This document shows, in pieces, positions 38,534 to 46,569 of a stretch of 64,000 nucleotides of DNA. The notes under the pieces are model-generated. The model was not told where the DNA came from and searched no databases. It worked only from the letters and a program-made list of their open reading frames with translations. Each line of letters opens with the position of its first letter. Within the stretch, counting starts at the first letter, position 1. The DNA is from Ensifer sesbaniae (GTDB lineage Bacteria > Pseudomonadota > Alphaproteobacteria > Rhizobiales > Rhizobiaceae), in NCBI RefSeq assembly GCF_013283665.1, contig NZ_JABEKU010000001.1:2294001-2358000 (forward strand). The letters are read 5' to 3'. The position numbers were made by a program, and so were the translations under genes.

Positions 38534-38865
38534 ATCGTGTTTTCTCGTTTCGACGCTATCGAACGACCTCGGGACGAAAATCGTGATCGAATTATGGAAG
38601 GCATGCCGCAGAACACGGCAACGGCCGCGTTTTCCACGGCCGAGACATTCCCGACCTCTTTACGGGCCCCACCCTTCTACGGGTATGAGACCCGGGCGGC
38701 AAGCACCTGCGGCAATCGGCGCGCAAATATCGGATCCTCAAGCTCCGGAGACCGAGACGCACACAGGCGTTTCACCGAGGTTTAACCTGATTGCGCCAAG
38801 GTGACGGCGCCCCCCTGCCCGACCAGCCCCGACCGGCGGCGTCGAACAGGGAGCCGCATTCGACG
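38534..38865. other. 332-bp divergent promoter region
   Basis: Between the carboxypeptidase and the O-antigen-ligase-like gene. An inverted pair ACGGCCGCGTTTTCCACGGCCG lies near 38619-38641 and CGGGCCC/GGGTATGAGACCCGGG further on. No gene seen. Confidence 0.4.
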
Positions 38866-40272
38866 ATGCCGCCCGCGTTGCGGCATCTGAGCTTCACCCG
38901 TTTCGGCGCCGCCATGCACTCGAACTCAGCCACGGCAGACCATTCCACCACGCGCCAGCGGGTGCCGGCGGCCTTCGACGCCGGATTGGCGGAGCTCGTT
39001 CAGGGTCTTGCCGCGCTGCTCTCGGGCCTTGGCCTGTTCCTCATCGTCTTCACGCTGATCCCGTTCCAGGGCGCGGTCGAGACCGATCCGAACGCGGCCA
39101 ACGAAGGCAACATCGTCAACCAGGTCGGCTACCTGGTGCTTGGCGCGGTCTATCTTTTCGCCATGCTGCTTACGGTCGACAGGCGGATATTGGCCCGTCT
39201 GGTCTCGCCAAGCTGGATCGCGATCTTCGCGGTCGCCTATCTTTCCTGCCTGCAATCCTATGATCCCGCCGCATCTGCCCGCGGCCTGACGCTGAGCCTC
39301 ATCGCGATGATCATGGTGGCGGGCGTGCTGGTGTTGCCGCGCAGCGAACGGGATTTCGTCAATGCCGGCGCCAACGCCATTCTGCTTTTGATCCTGATCG
39401 ACTATGCCGCACTCTTCGTGGCGCCGGATCGCGCCGTTCATTCGGCCTTCGGCGACGAACCCTGGCATGCGGGCTTCTGGCGCGGGCATCTGTTGCACAA
39501 GAACGTCTCGGCGCCGGTTTTCTCCGTCCTCTGCATGTTCGGTATCTATTGCCTGCGCGCGGGCGCGCCGCTGCGCGGTTGGGCAATCACCCTGCTCGCG
39601 GCCAATTTCGTGCTGCACACCGGGTCGAAGACGACGATCGGCTTCCTGCCGATCGCGATCGGCCTGGTCTTTGCCGGCCGCGCGGTGCGCAGCCCCGGCC
39701 TGATGATCCTCGCCCACCTCGCCATGTCGGCTCTGGTCTTCGGCCTGACCCTCGGCACCATCTATTCCGACACGCTGCTTTCGATCACCAAGGCGCTGAT
39801 CGACGATGCGACCTTCACCGGCCGCGACGACATCTGGAAATTCGCCAGCACCAGCATCGCCGAGCGCCCCTGGCTCGGCCAGGGCTATGCAAGCTTCTGG
39901 CTGTCGCCGGTCATCATGGGCATGGAAGCGAATTTCGAGGCGAGCTGGGACGTGCGCGGCATCGTCACCGGACACAACAGCTATCTCGACGCGGTGCTGA
40001 TGTTCGGCGTGCCGGGCGGCATCCTCATGACGGCGCTCCTCTTCATCAAGCCGCTTTTCGATTACATGCGCGCCTATCGCCGCCCGCAGGCGCGGATCTT
40101 CGCCGATTTCTGCGTCATGGTGGTCATCTTCATGACCTATAACGCCATGCTCGAAAGCTTCTTCCTCAACCGCGCCGACCCGATGTGGCTTTTGACGGCG
40201 CTCGCCGTCTTCGGGCTTGGCCTTGCCGGGCGCATGAGCATGCGCGCCGAAGCGGCAACCGCCCAACGCTGA
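38866..40272 (+). CDS. O-antigen ligase/polymerase (Wzy_C)-like membrane protein
   Basis: 468 residues from the ATG at 38866; the ATG at 38914 (452 residues) is nearly as good. About ten to twelve membrane helices and the large periplasmic loop with GRDDIWKFA...RPWLGQGYASFW and GHNSYLDAVLMFGVPGG, the hallmark of O-antigen ligases and ExoQ-type polymerases. Probably exports or polymerises surface polysaccharide; no glycosyltransferase neighbours to say which. Confidence 0.85.
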   Translation: MPPALRHLSFTRFGAAMHSNSATADHSTTRQRVPAAFDAGLAELVQGLAALLSGLGLFLIVFTLIPFQGAVETDPNAANEGNIVNQVGYLVLGAVYLFAMLLTVDRRILARLVSPSWIAIFAVAYLSCLQSYDPAASARGLTLSLIAMIMVAGVLVLPRSERDFVNAGANAILLLILIDYAALFVAPDRAVHSAFGDEPWHAGFWRGHLLHKNVSAPVFSVLCMFGIYCLRAGAPLRGWAITLLAANFVLHTGSKTTIGFLPIAIGLVFAGRAVRSPGLMILAHLAMSALVFGLTLGTIYSDTLLSITKALIDDATFTGRDDIWKFASTSIAERPWLGQGYASFWLSPVIMGMEANFEASWDVRGIVTGHNSYLDAVLMFGVPGGILMTALLFIKPLFDYMRAYRRPQARIFADFCVMVVIFMTYNAMLESFFLNRADPMWLLTALAVFGLGLAGRMSMRAEAATAQR

Positions 40273-40286
40273 CCGCTTGCCAAGAC

Positions 40287-40302
40287 ATAAACATATCTTT
40301 AT
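40287..40302. promoter_or_regulatory. Near-perfect 16-bp palindrome upstream of bmt
   Basis: ATAAACATATCTTTAT is a palindrome but for one base pair, 36 bp from the bmt ATG. AT-rich palindromes of this sort before methionine-cycle genes are typical of SAM/SAH-responsive ArsR-type repressors (SahR) in alphaproteobacteria; the assignment is inference. Confidence 0.5.
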
Positions 40303-40337
40303 ATCTTACTACTGTTCATTTTAGCCGGGAAAAACCG

Positions 40338-41354
40338 ATGACCGCAGCATCCAATGTCCTCTCCGCCCTGCTTGCCGAAAAAGGCATTCTTCTCGCCGAT
40401 GGCGCCACCGGCACCTCGCTCTTCGCCATGGGGCTCGAAGCCGGCGAAGCGCCGGAACTCTGGAACGAGACGAAGCCGGAGAACATCACCAAGCTGCACC
40501 AGGACTTCGTCGACGCCGGCGCCGACATCATCCTTACCAACACCTTCGGCGGCACCCGCCATCGCCTGAAACTGCACCAGGCGGACGACCGCGTGCATGC
40601 GCTGAACAAGCGCGCCGCCGAGATCGCCCGCGCCGTTGCCGACAAGGCACCGCGCAAGGTCATCACCGCCGGCTCCGTCGGCCCGACCGGCGAACTGCTG
40701 ATCCCGCTTGGCGCGCTTTCCTATGAGGATGCCGTTGCCGCCTTCGTCGAGCAGATCGAGGGCCTGAAGGCCGGCGGTGCCGAAGTCGCCTGGATCGAGA
40801 CCATGTCCTCGCCGGACGAAATCCGCGCCGCCGCGGAAGCAGCCGCCAAGGTCGGCCTCCCCTACGTCTACACCGGCTCCTTCGATACCGCCGGCAAGAC
40901 GATGATGGGCCTGCATCCCAAGGATATCCACGGTGTCGCCAGCGATCTCGGCAACGGCCCGGTCGCCGTTGGCGCCAATTGTGGCGTCGGCGCTTCCGAC
41001 ATCCTTTCCTCGCTGCTCGACATGACCGAAGCCGCCCCCGAGGCGACCGTCATCGTCAAGGGCAATTGCGGCATTCCGGAATTCCGCGGTTCCGAGATCC
41101 ACTATTCCGGCACGCCGCCGCTGATGGCCGAATATGTGCGCCTGGCGGCCGATGCCGGCGCCAGGATCATCGGCGGCTGCTGCGGCACCACCTGCGGCCA
41201 CCTCGCCGCCATGCGCGTCGCACTCGACGAACATGTGCGCCGCGAACGCCCGACGCTGGATCTGATCATCGAAAAGATCGGCCCCTTGCGCAACAAGACG
41301 GCCAATGAAACCGCCGCTGCCCCGAGCCGCGAGCGCCGCAGCCGCCGCGCCTGA
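40338..41354 (+). CDS. bmt: Betaine-homocysteine S-methyltransferase
   Basis: 338 residues. Homocysteine-binding zinc cysteines Cys215 (GANCG) and Cys281-Cys282 (GGCCGTT), with the N-terminal DGATGTSLF. Transfers a methyl from betaine (or a related donor) to homocysteine, giving methionine. Lacks the folate and B12 domains of MetH. Links imported choline/betaine (choXWV, 3 kb upstream) to methionine. Confidence 0.9.
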   Translation: MTAASNVLSALLAEKGILLADGATGTSLFAMGLEAGEAPELWNETKPENITKLHQDFVDAGADIILTNTFGGTRHRLKLHQADDRVHALNKRAAEIARAVADKAPRKVITAGSVGPTGELLIPLGALSYEDAVAAFVEQIEGLKAGGAEVAWIETMSSPDEIRAAAEAAAKVGLPYVYTGSFDTAGKTMMGLHPKDIHGVASDLGNGPVAVGANCGVGASDILSSLLDMTEAAPEATVIVKGNCGIPEFRGSEIHYSGTPPLMAEYVRLAADAGARIIGGCCGTTCGHLAAMRVALDEHVRRERPTLDLIIEKIGPLRNKTANETAAAPSRERRSRRA

Positions 41355-41356
41355 CC

Positions 41357-41562
41357 TACAGCGCCGCGCGTCTTATCGGACGCGCGAAGGTCGCTGTAGC
41401 ACTTAGAGCAATTCCAGGAAAAGTGTGAAACGGTTTTCCGACCGGAATTGCGTAATTTCAAAAGGTTAGATCCTTTCACTGTTTCCATGAAACAGTGAAA
41501 GGATCTAGAATTGCTTGCATGTTTTTGTCCTTTAATCGGCTACGATTAAAGGAAATATGCAG
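41357..41562 (-). repeat. RIME1-like element, copy 3, split by an R2 insertion
   Basis: The CTACAGCG...CGCTGTAG arm is at 41357-41400 and the TGCATG...ATGCAG arm at about 41516-41562. Intact copies have about 15 bp between the arms; here ~100 bp of R2 lies there. Begins 3 bases after the bmt stop. Confidence 0.85.
41406..41510. repeat. Complete R2 element nested in RIME1
   Basis: Starts AGAGCAATTCCAGG and ends GGATCTAGAATTGCT, with internal palindromes GGTTTTCCG-CCGGAA and CCTTTCACTGTTTC/GAAACAGTGAAAGG. Here the ends form an inverted pair AGCAATTC/GAATTGCT. Matches 50793-50896 in the opposite orientation. Confidence 0.8.
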
Positions 41563-41660
41563 CAGCAAGGCAGATCAACAAGCAGACGCCCCGGCATCGC
41601 ATGATCCGGGGCGTTTGCTTTTGGGGGCCGGTGGAGAGCGGCCTGCAGCGGCGCGAGCCG

Positions 41661-43631
41661 TCAGAGGCGGGCGCCCTCGAAAGCCGGCGGGCCGACCGGC
41701 CGGCGCCACGAAAAGACATCGCTCTCCGCGGCGGCGACGAAGGAACGGTAGAAGTCGAAGGCACGCCCCATCTGGCGAGACCCTTGCTCGGAGAAATGTC
41801 CGAAGTCCTCGAAGAGCGGCACGCCCTTGTCCTCGACCTTGCAGCTATCCGCATCGCAGAGATAGTTCATGAAACTGACGACCGGATATTCGTCGGCGAT
41901 ATCGGCGACGACCTTCAGCACGTCGCGGTCGTATTTGCGCACGTCCTTCAGCGCCGGTTCGCAGCGCCGATCCGGTTGGCCGAGCAGCCGTGCCCTGGCA
42001 ATGCAGAGGCCCGTATCGCGCCCGTCATGCGGTGTCGGTGCCACGAAGACGGCTTCGAAGCCGTTGGCTTTCAGCCAGGCAAGCGTCTCTCGCAGGCCCT
42101 CGCTGAGGACGCTCGTTCCCGACGGCACCTCCTTGTGGCCGTCGACGAGCACGGTTTCCTCCTGCAGATACTGGCTGAGCTGCGAGGAGAGAACGACGTA
42201 GCGGATCGAGCGGTTGGCGAGCAGGAAGCGGCGAACGTCGTCGTTGTAACGCACGCAATCCTGCGGCCAGTCGCGGCCGAGCCGGGGAACGACGGGCGCC
42301 AGATTGAGGAAGGGGCCGCAATTGTTCTTGGCAAGCTGCACCAGCCGCACGTCCGGCTTCGAGGCGATGACGCCGTCGACGAGGTGGCGGGCAAAGGAAT
42401 CCCCCCAGACTGCGACCTCGGGCTTCGGGCTGGTGGCGCATCTCAGATCGGCGACGGCATCGCATTTCTTGCCAAGGCCGACGCTCGGCCGCGTCAACGC
42501 CGCCAACTCGCGGTTGCGGGCAACCAGTCCGTCCGAGCCATCGAAGCCGAAGCCGAGTGCGATCGCCGCCGACCCGGCGGCCAGCGTCGCGCCGAAGACG
42601 GCGGCGCGCCCGAAACGCTTGGGTTTGCGGAAGGGCTGCTCGACGAAGCGCCAGCTGAGATAGGCCAGCGCGAAGCACAACACGATCAGCAGCGCATAGC
42701 CTCCGGCCGGGATGCCATCGATCGCCCTCAGCCGCGCGAAGGCGAAGACCGGCTGGTGCCACAGATAAAGGCTGTAGCTGACGAGGCCGATCGCCACCAG
42801 CGGCTTCAGCGACAGCAACCGGCCGACGGCGGTATCGCCGCGGGCAAAGGCAAGGACGAGCGCCGTACCGAGCACCACGGGCACCGTCGTCCAGCCGGGA
42901 AAGAAGGCGGATTCCGGAACGAAGAGATAGCTCGCGACGATCGCCGCCAGGCCAAGCGCCGAAAGCATTTCGCGGCGCACTTTTGCCAGATCGAGCCTCT
43001 CGGCGCTGACAAGCGCCAGACCCGCACCCACGCCGAGCTCCCAGAAGCGGCTGGGCAGGAGATAGAAATTCGCGGCCGGATCGGCGCGTGCCAGAAGCTG
43101 CGTCATGGCGAAACTCAAGGCCACGAGAGCCAGCACGACCTTCAGGGCCATTGCCGCAGACGCGCGGCGCAGCCCGAGCAGGAGCAGCGGAAAGACGACA
43201 TAGTACTGCTCCTCGACCGCCAGAGACCAGGTGTGCAGCAGCGGCATCAGCTCGGTGCTCGGCGCGAAATAGCCCGTCTGACCCCAGAACAGGAAATTCG
43301 AGGCGAAGAAATTCACCGCATAGAGGCTCTTGCCGAAATTGTTGAGCTCCTCCGGCAGCATCCACATCAGCGCGAAGGGAATAGAGACCGCGCAAACCAG
43401 CAGCAACGCGGGCGCGATCCGGCGGGCTCGCCGCTCGTAGAAGCGGACGACGCTGAAGCTGCCGTCGCGGATTTCTCGGTGAATGATCGAGGTAATCAGA
43501 AAGCCGCTGATGACGAAGAAGACGTCGACGCCGGCAAAACCACCGGCAAGGAGGCCGAAACCGGCATGGAACAGGAGGACTGGCACGACGGCTAACGCGC
43601 GCAGTCCATCGATTTCGGGTCTGTATTGCAT
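41661..43631 (-). CDS. Acyltransferase-3 family protein with SGNH domain (OafA-like)
   Basis: 656 residues from the ATG at 43631. N-terminal acyltransferase-3 membrane domain of about ten helices with the RPEIDGLRALAVVPVLLFH start and R/K...H motifs (LYLWHQPVF), then a periplasmic SGNH hydrolase-like domain (GDSFARH; C-terminal DFGHFSEQG). O-acetylates surface polysaccharide. Expected to act on LPS or exopolysaccharide; the target is unknown. Confidence 0.9.
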   Translation of the reverse strand: MQYRPEIDGLRALAVVPVLLFHAGFGLLAGGFAGVDVFFVISGFLITSIIHREIRDGSFSVVRFYERRARRIAPALLLVCAVSIPFALMWMLPEELNNFGKSLYAVNFFASNFLFWGQTGYFAPSTELMPLLHTWSLAVEEQYYVVFPLLLLGLRRASAAMALKVVLALVALSFAMTQLLARADPAANFYLLPSRFWELGVGAGLALVSAERLDLAKVRREMLSALGLAAIVASYLFVPESAFFPGWTTVPVVLGTALVLAFARGDTAVGRLLSLKPLVAIGLVSYSLYLWHQPVFAFARLRAIDGIPAGGYALLIVLCFALAYLSWRFVEQPFRKPKRFGRAAVFGATLAAGSAAIALGFGFDGSDGLVARNRELAALTRPSVGLGKKCDAVADLRCATSPKPEVAVWGDSFARHLVDGVIASKPDVRLVQLAKNNCGPFLNLAPVVPRLGRDWPQDCVRYNDDVRRFLLANRSIRYVVLSSQLSQYLQEETVLVDGHKEVPSGTSVLSEGLRETLAWLKANGFEAVFVAPTPHDGRDTGLCIARARLLGQPDRRCEPALKDVRKYDRDVLKVVADIADEYPVVSFMNYLCDADSCKVEDKGVPLFEDFGHFSEQGSRQMGRAFDFYRSFVAAAESDVFSWRRPVGPPAFEGARL

Positions 43632-43793
43632 CAATAGGAAATACTCGGCGGCATGTGCCGCTCGTTAACACGGGCCCCACCATCAGAGCCACAGCAGCGC
43701 CGTGTATATCCACATTTGTGCGCTTTCTAGGGCACGGACGGCCGACGGAGCCCGCGGGCGTGCCGTCCGCCGCCGATCGGCAGCCTTGCGCTC

Positions 43794-44942
43794 CTACGCG
43801 GGCGCGCGGTGTTCATCGAGGAGATGCCGCCGCCAGGCATCGAGACCGATCTCGATATCCTTGCGGCCGAAGCCGACACGGAAGCGATCGGTTACGACCG
43901 GCAGGAGATCCGAAACGAAGAGGCTCGACGGCAGGAGCAGAACGCCCGATTCCTCCACCAGCCGCCGGCAATGGGTCTCGACGCCATCGGCGCCGCGATA
44001 GCGGGCAAAACCGACGCAGCCCCCGTCCGGTGCCCGCCATTCATAGAGATCGGGATATTCGGCGAAGAAGGCCGAGAGCTTGTCCAGATTGGTGGCAACC
44101 AGCGCCCGGTTGCGGTCGAGGATCGTCTCGCGGGCCTTGAGCGCGATGGTCGCCAGCACTTCCGATGGGCGCGAATTGCAGATCGACAGGTAGTGCTTCA
44201 TCTTCTCCATGCGCTCCAGCAGTGCATGGTCGCGGCAGGCGATCCAGCCGATCCTGAGGCCCGGAAGCCCATAGGCCTTGGACATGACATTCAGCGAAAT
44301 GCCGCGCTCGAAGAGTTCTGCCGCCTGCGGCAGGCACAGCGACGGGTCGCGCTCCAGCCCACGATAGACCTCGTCGCTGAAGAGATGGATGCCGCGCTCG
44401 GCGCAGAGGCTCGCCAGCGCCCGGAACGTTTCCTGGTTGGCAATGGCGCCGGTCGGGTTGTTGGGGAAGTTGACGCAGATCAGCCGGGTGTTGGGCTTCA
44501 GCGCGGCGCGCACATCGGCGATATCGAGCCGCCAATTGTTTTCCGGCCGGAGCGGCACACCGGTGACGGCGCCGGCGATCGTTACCGGCAAAGTCTCCAT
44601 CGACTGGTAGTTGGGCACCGTCACGATCGCGTGGTCCTCCGGCCCGAGCAGCGCCAGCATGGCGCAATAGAGCCCCTCCTCCGCTCCGGCGAAGCAGAGG
44701 ATGTCGGCGGCCGAAAGCCCCTCATAGGTGGCGGCGATCGCCGCCCGGAGCGCCGGCGCGCCATAGGTCTCGGTATAGCCGAGCGCGATGTTTTCCCAGG
44801 CGGCGCGATCCTCGTCGTCGGCAAGTGCCAGCAGTTCGCGCATGCTGATCGTCTGGCTGTCGCTCGCGGTCATGTGGTGGCGCGCATTGAACTCCCAGCG
44901 CGAAAAATGGGTTTCGAGCCGGAAATCGGGCAAGGTCGTCAT
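43794..44942 (-). CDS. PLP-dependent class I/II aminotransferase
   Basis: 382 residues; ATG at 44942 follows GAGGAGGAGACTTCC. PLP lysine Lys222 (VMSKAYGLPGLRIGW), NFPNNPTGA and FSDEVYRGL motifs. Substrate not predictable. It is next to, and on the same strand as, a YheO-type regulator, 104 bp downstream of it, implying amino-acid catabolism under that regulator (inference). Confidence 0.88.
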   Translation of the reverse strand: MTTLPDFRLETHFSRWEFNARHHMTASDSQTISMRELLALADDEDRAAWENIALGYTETYGAPALRAAIAATYEGLSAADILCFAGAEEGLYCAMLALLGPEDHAIVTVPNYQSMETLPVTIAGAVTGVPLRPENNWRLDIADVRAALKPNTRLICVNFPNNPTGAIANQETFRALASLCAERGIHLFSDEVYRGLERDPSLCLPQAAELFERGISLNVMSKAYGLPGLRIGWIACRDHALLERMEKMKHYLSICNSRPSEVLATIALKARETILDRNRALVATNLDKLSAFFAEYPDLYEWRAPDGGCVGFARYRGADGVETHCRRLVEESGVLLLPSSLFVSDLLPVVTDRFRVGFGRKDIEIGLDAWRRHLLDEHRAPA

Positions 44943-45046
44943 GGAAGTCTCCTCCTCGGGCGCCGACGGCGCGCGAAACGGTTTGCGGATCCGGCAATTC
45001 CGGCGGGACGCGGAGCGCGTCTCCGTCCGGAATGCGCGCGTTTCAT

Positions 45047-45682
45047 TCAGGGCGCCTCGCCGCGCGCCGCAGCGAGGTAATTGTAGATCGAGGCGCGCGA
45101 GGCGCCGATGAGGCTTGCAAGATGGTCGACGGCGTTGCGTGTCTCGAACAGTCCGCGTGCGTCGAGCGCCGCTACCAGCGCCACGCGATCGCCGCGCTTC
45201 AAGGCTGAGAGCGCCAGCCCCCTCTCCTTCAGCCAGCCATGCAGCGTCGCATTGATCTCCTCGCGCCAATCCCGCGCAAAGAGCGCCTGCGGCCTTGGCT
45301 GCTCGGCGCCGGCGAAAGCCGAAAGCAGCTTCACCGCCGTATCGATCATCGACATATCCAGATTGATGCAGAGCAGGCCGACCGCTTCGCCCGTCCCATC
45401 GCGCAGCACGGCGGAGATCGACTTGAAGCGCCGGCCATCGGCGCCGGTCTTTTCATAGGGGCCGAGCACGGCGTCGGCACTGCCGACCGCGGCGAACTCT
45501 TCCTCGATCAGCGAATCTTCGCCGACCGTGCGCCCGGAAAAGCAGTTCCAGATCCCCGCGATCGTACCGGTCTTCAGGTCATGCAGCACGACCTCTCCAT
45601 GCGGATAGAGCAAGGCGCTGATCGCAGCCGCCGTCGGCGCATGCGTGGCGAGGATGGAGGCGAAGGCGGGTGCAATGGTCAT
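45047..45682 (-). CDS. YheO/DauR-type PAS-HTH transcriptional regulator
   Basis: 211 residues from the ATG at 45682. N-terminal YheO-like PAS domain (SALLYPHGEVVLHDLKTG ... GLLCINLD) and a C-terminal HTH (VDHLASLIGASRASIYNYLA). Relatives such as DauR control amino-acid (D-arginine) use. Upstream DNA has several TTGTCAATA/TTGGACAA/TTGTTCAA half-sites (45712-45737), possible operators. Confidence 0.85.
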   Translation of the reverse strand: MTIAPAFASILATHAPTAAAISALLYPHGEVVLHDLKTGTIAGIWNCFSGRTVGEDSLIEEEFAAVGSADAVLGPYEKTGADGRRFKSISAVLRDGTGEAVGLLCINLDMSMIDTAVKLLSAFAGAEQPRPQALFARDWREEINATLHGWLKERGLALSALKRGDRVALVAALDARGLFETRNAVDHLASLIGASRASIYNYLAAARGEAP

Positions 45683-45871
45683 GGGCCGCTTATTGCCGGA
45701 TTTGGATTTATTGTCAATATTGGACAAATTGTTCAATTGCAGCCCTTGCGCCACAGCTTGCGCACCGATGGCCGCTGGCCTATCCCCGATGGCAAAGAGA
45801 TTCGTTCAGCGACCGTGTGCGCCCCACAGAACGCGCCGCGCGGTCGGAAACGCAGACGGGGTGACACCGAC

Positions 45872-46219
45872 ATGAACGCTGGCCCAGCTTCCTTTCCCGA
45901 CCGCGACACCGTTGCCGAAAAGCTCCATGCATTCGGTGAAGCGGACCAGTCCTTCCTGCGCCTGCTGATGGAAAACCCGGAGCAGGACGAGCGGTTGATG
46001 GACGGCCTCTACCGTCACCTCGACCTCGCCTCCGAAGCAAGGTTCCTCAACTCGCTGAAGCTGGAAAGGCTCGGCCAGTGGCTGGGCAGCGAAGCGCCGG
46101 CGCGCCTGCAGATGCGCCTGACGGAAGCCGGCCGCTCCAGCCAGCACGCCGCCTATCAGGCCTTCAAGGCGGGTCTTTCGAAGTCCGGCGGATTGGAGCG
46201 CGCCTTTCCGAAGGCTTGA
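45872..46219 (+). CDS. Conserved hypothetical protein, 115 residues
   Basis: ATG at 45872 preceded by GGGGTGA. Helical, charged, with no signal peptide or membrane segment and no motif I recognise (RLMDGLYRHLDLASEARFL). Divergent from the YheO-type regulator. Confidence 0.5.
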   Translation: MNAGPASFPDRDTVAEKLHAFGEADQSFLRLLMENPEQDERLMDGLYRHLDLASEARFLNSLKLERLGQWLGSEAPARLQMRLTEAGRSSQHAAYQAFKAGLSKSGGLERAFPKA

Positions 46220-46303
46220 TATAAGGCGCACGCTCGTTGCCGAATCAAATTGACTTGATGACGGAAAGGGTGGTTGCCCCTCACCTCGCGCAACCTGACA
46301 AAT

Positions 46304-46481
46304 GCCCCTCACTGTCCTGCCGGACATCTCTCCCCGCATGCGGGGAGAGAACCGCTGGGCGCACCCTCCGCGCCCGACCTCGGCGTTCCATTGCCCGATC
46401 ACAGTCTGGGCGAGACCGTCACCGCTTGGTTCCTTCTCCCCGTCATGACGGGGAGAAGGTGCCGGCAGGCGGATGAGGGGC
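46304..46481. repeat. R3 paired palindromic repeat
   Basis: Left arm CCCCTCACTGTCCTGCCGG + CTCTCCCCGCATGCGGGGAGAG; right arm TTCTCCCCGTCATGACGGGGAGAA + GCCGGCAGGCGGATGAGGGG. The right end runs into a 25-bp tandem repeat. Confidence 0.8.
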
Positions 46482-46556
46482 TTCCCTCACCGCATGGATG
46501 AGGGGCTTCCCTCACCGCGTGGATGAGGGGCTTCCCTCACCGCATGGATGAGGGGC
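46472..46556. repeat. 25-bp tandem repeat grown from the R3 end
   Basis: Three full units of GATGAGGGGCTTCCCTCACC plus GCATG (46472, 46497, 46522; one base change in unit 2) and a 10-bp partial unit. Each unit begins with the GATGAGGGGC terminus of R3. Confidence 0.9.
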
Positions 46557-46569
46557 AGATCCGGCGACC

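Noticed and set aside
46472-46556. Tandem repeat as a CRISPR array
   Set aside because: The 25-bp units are contiguous with no spacers and derive from an R3 end; no cas genes are near.
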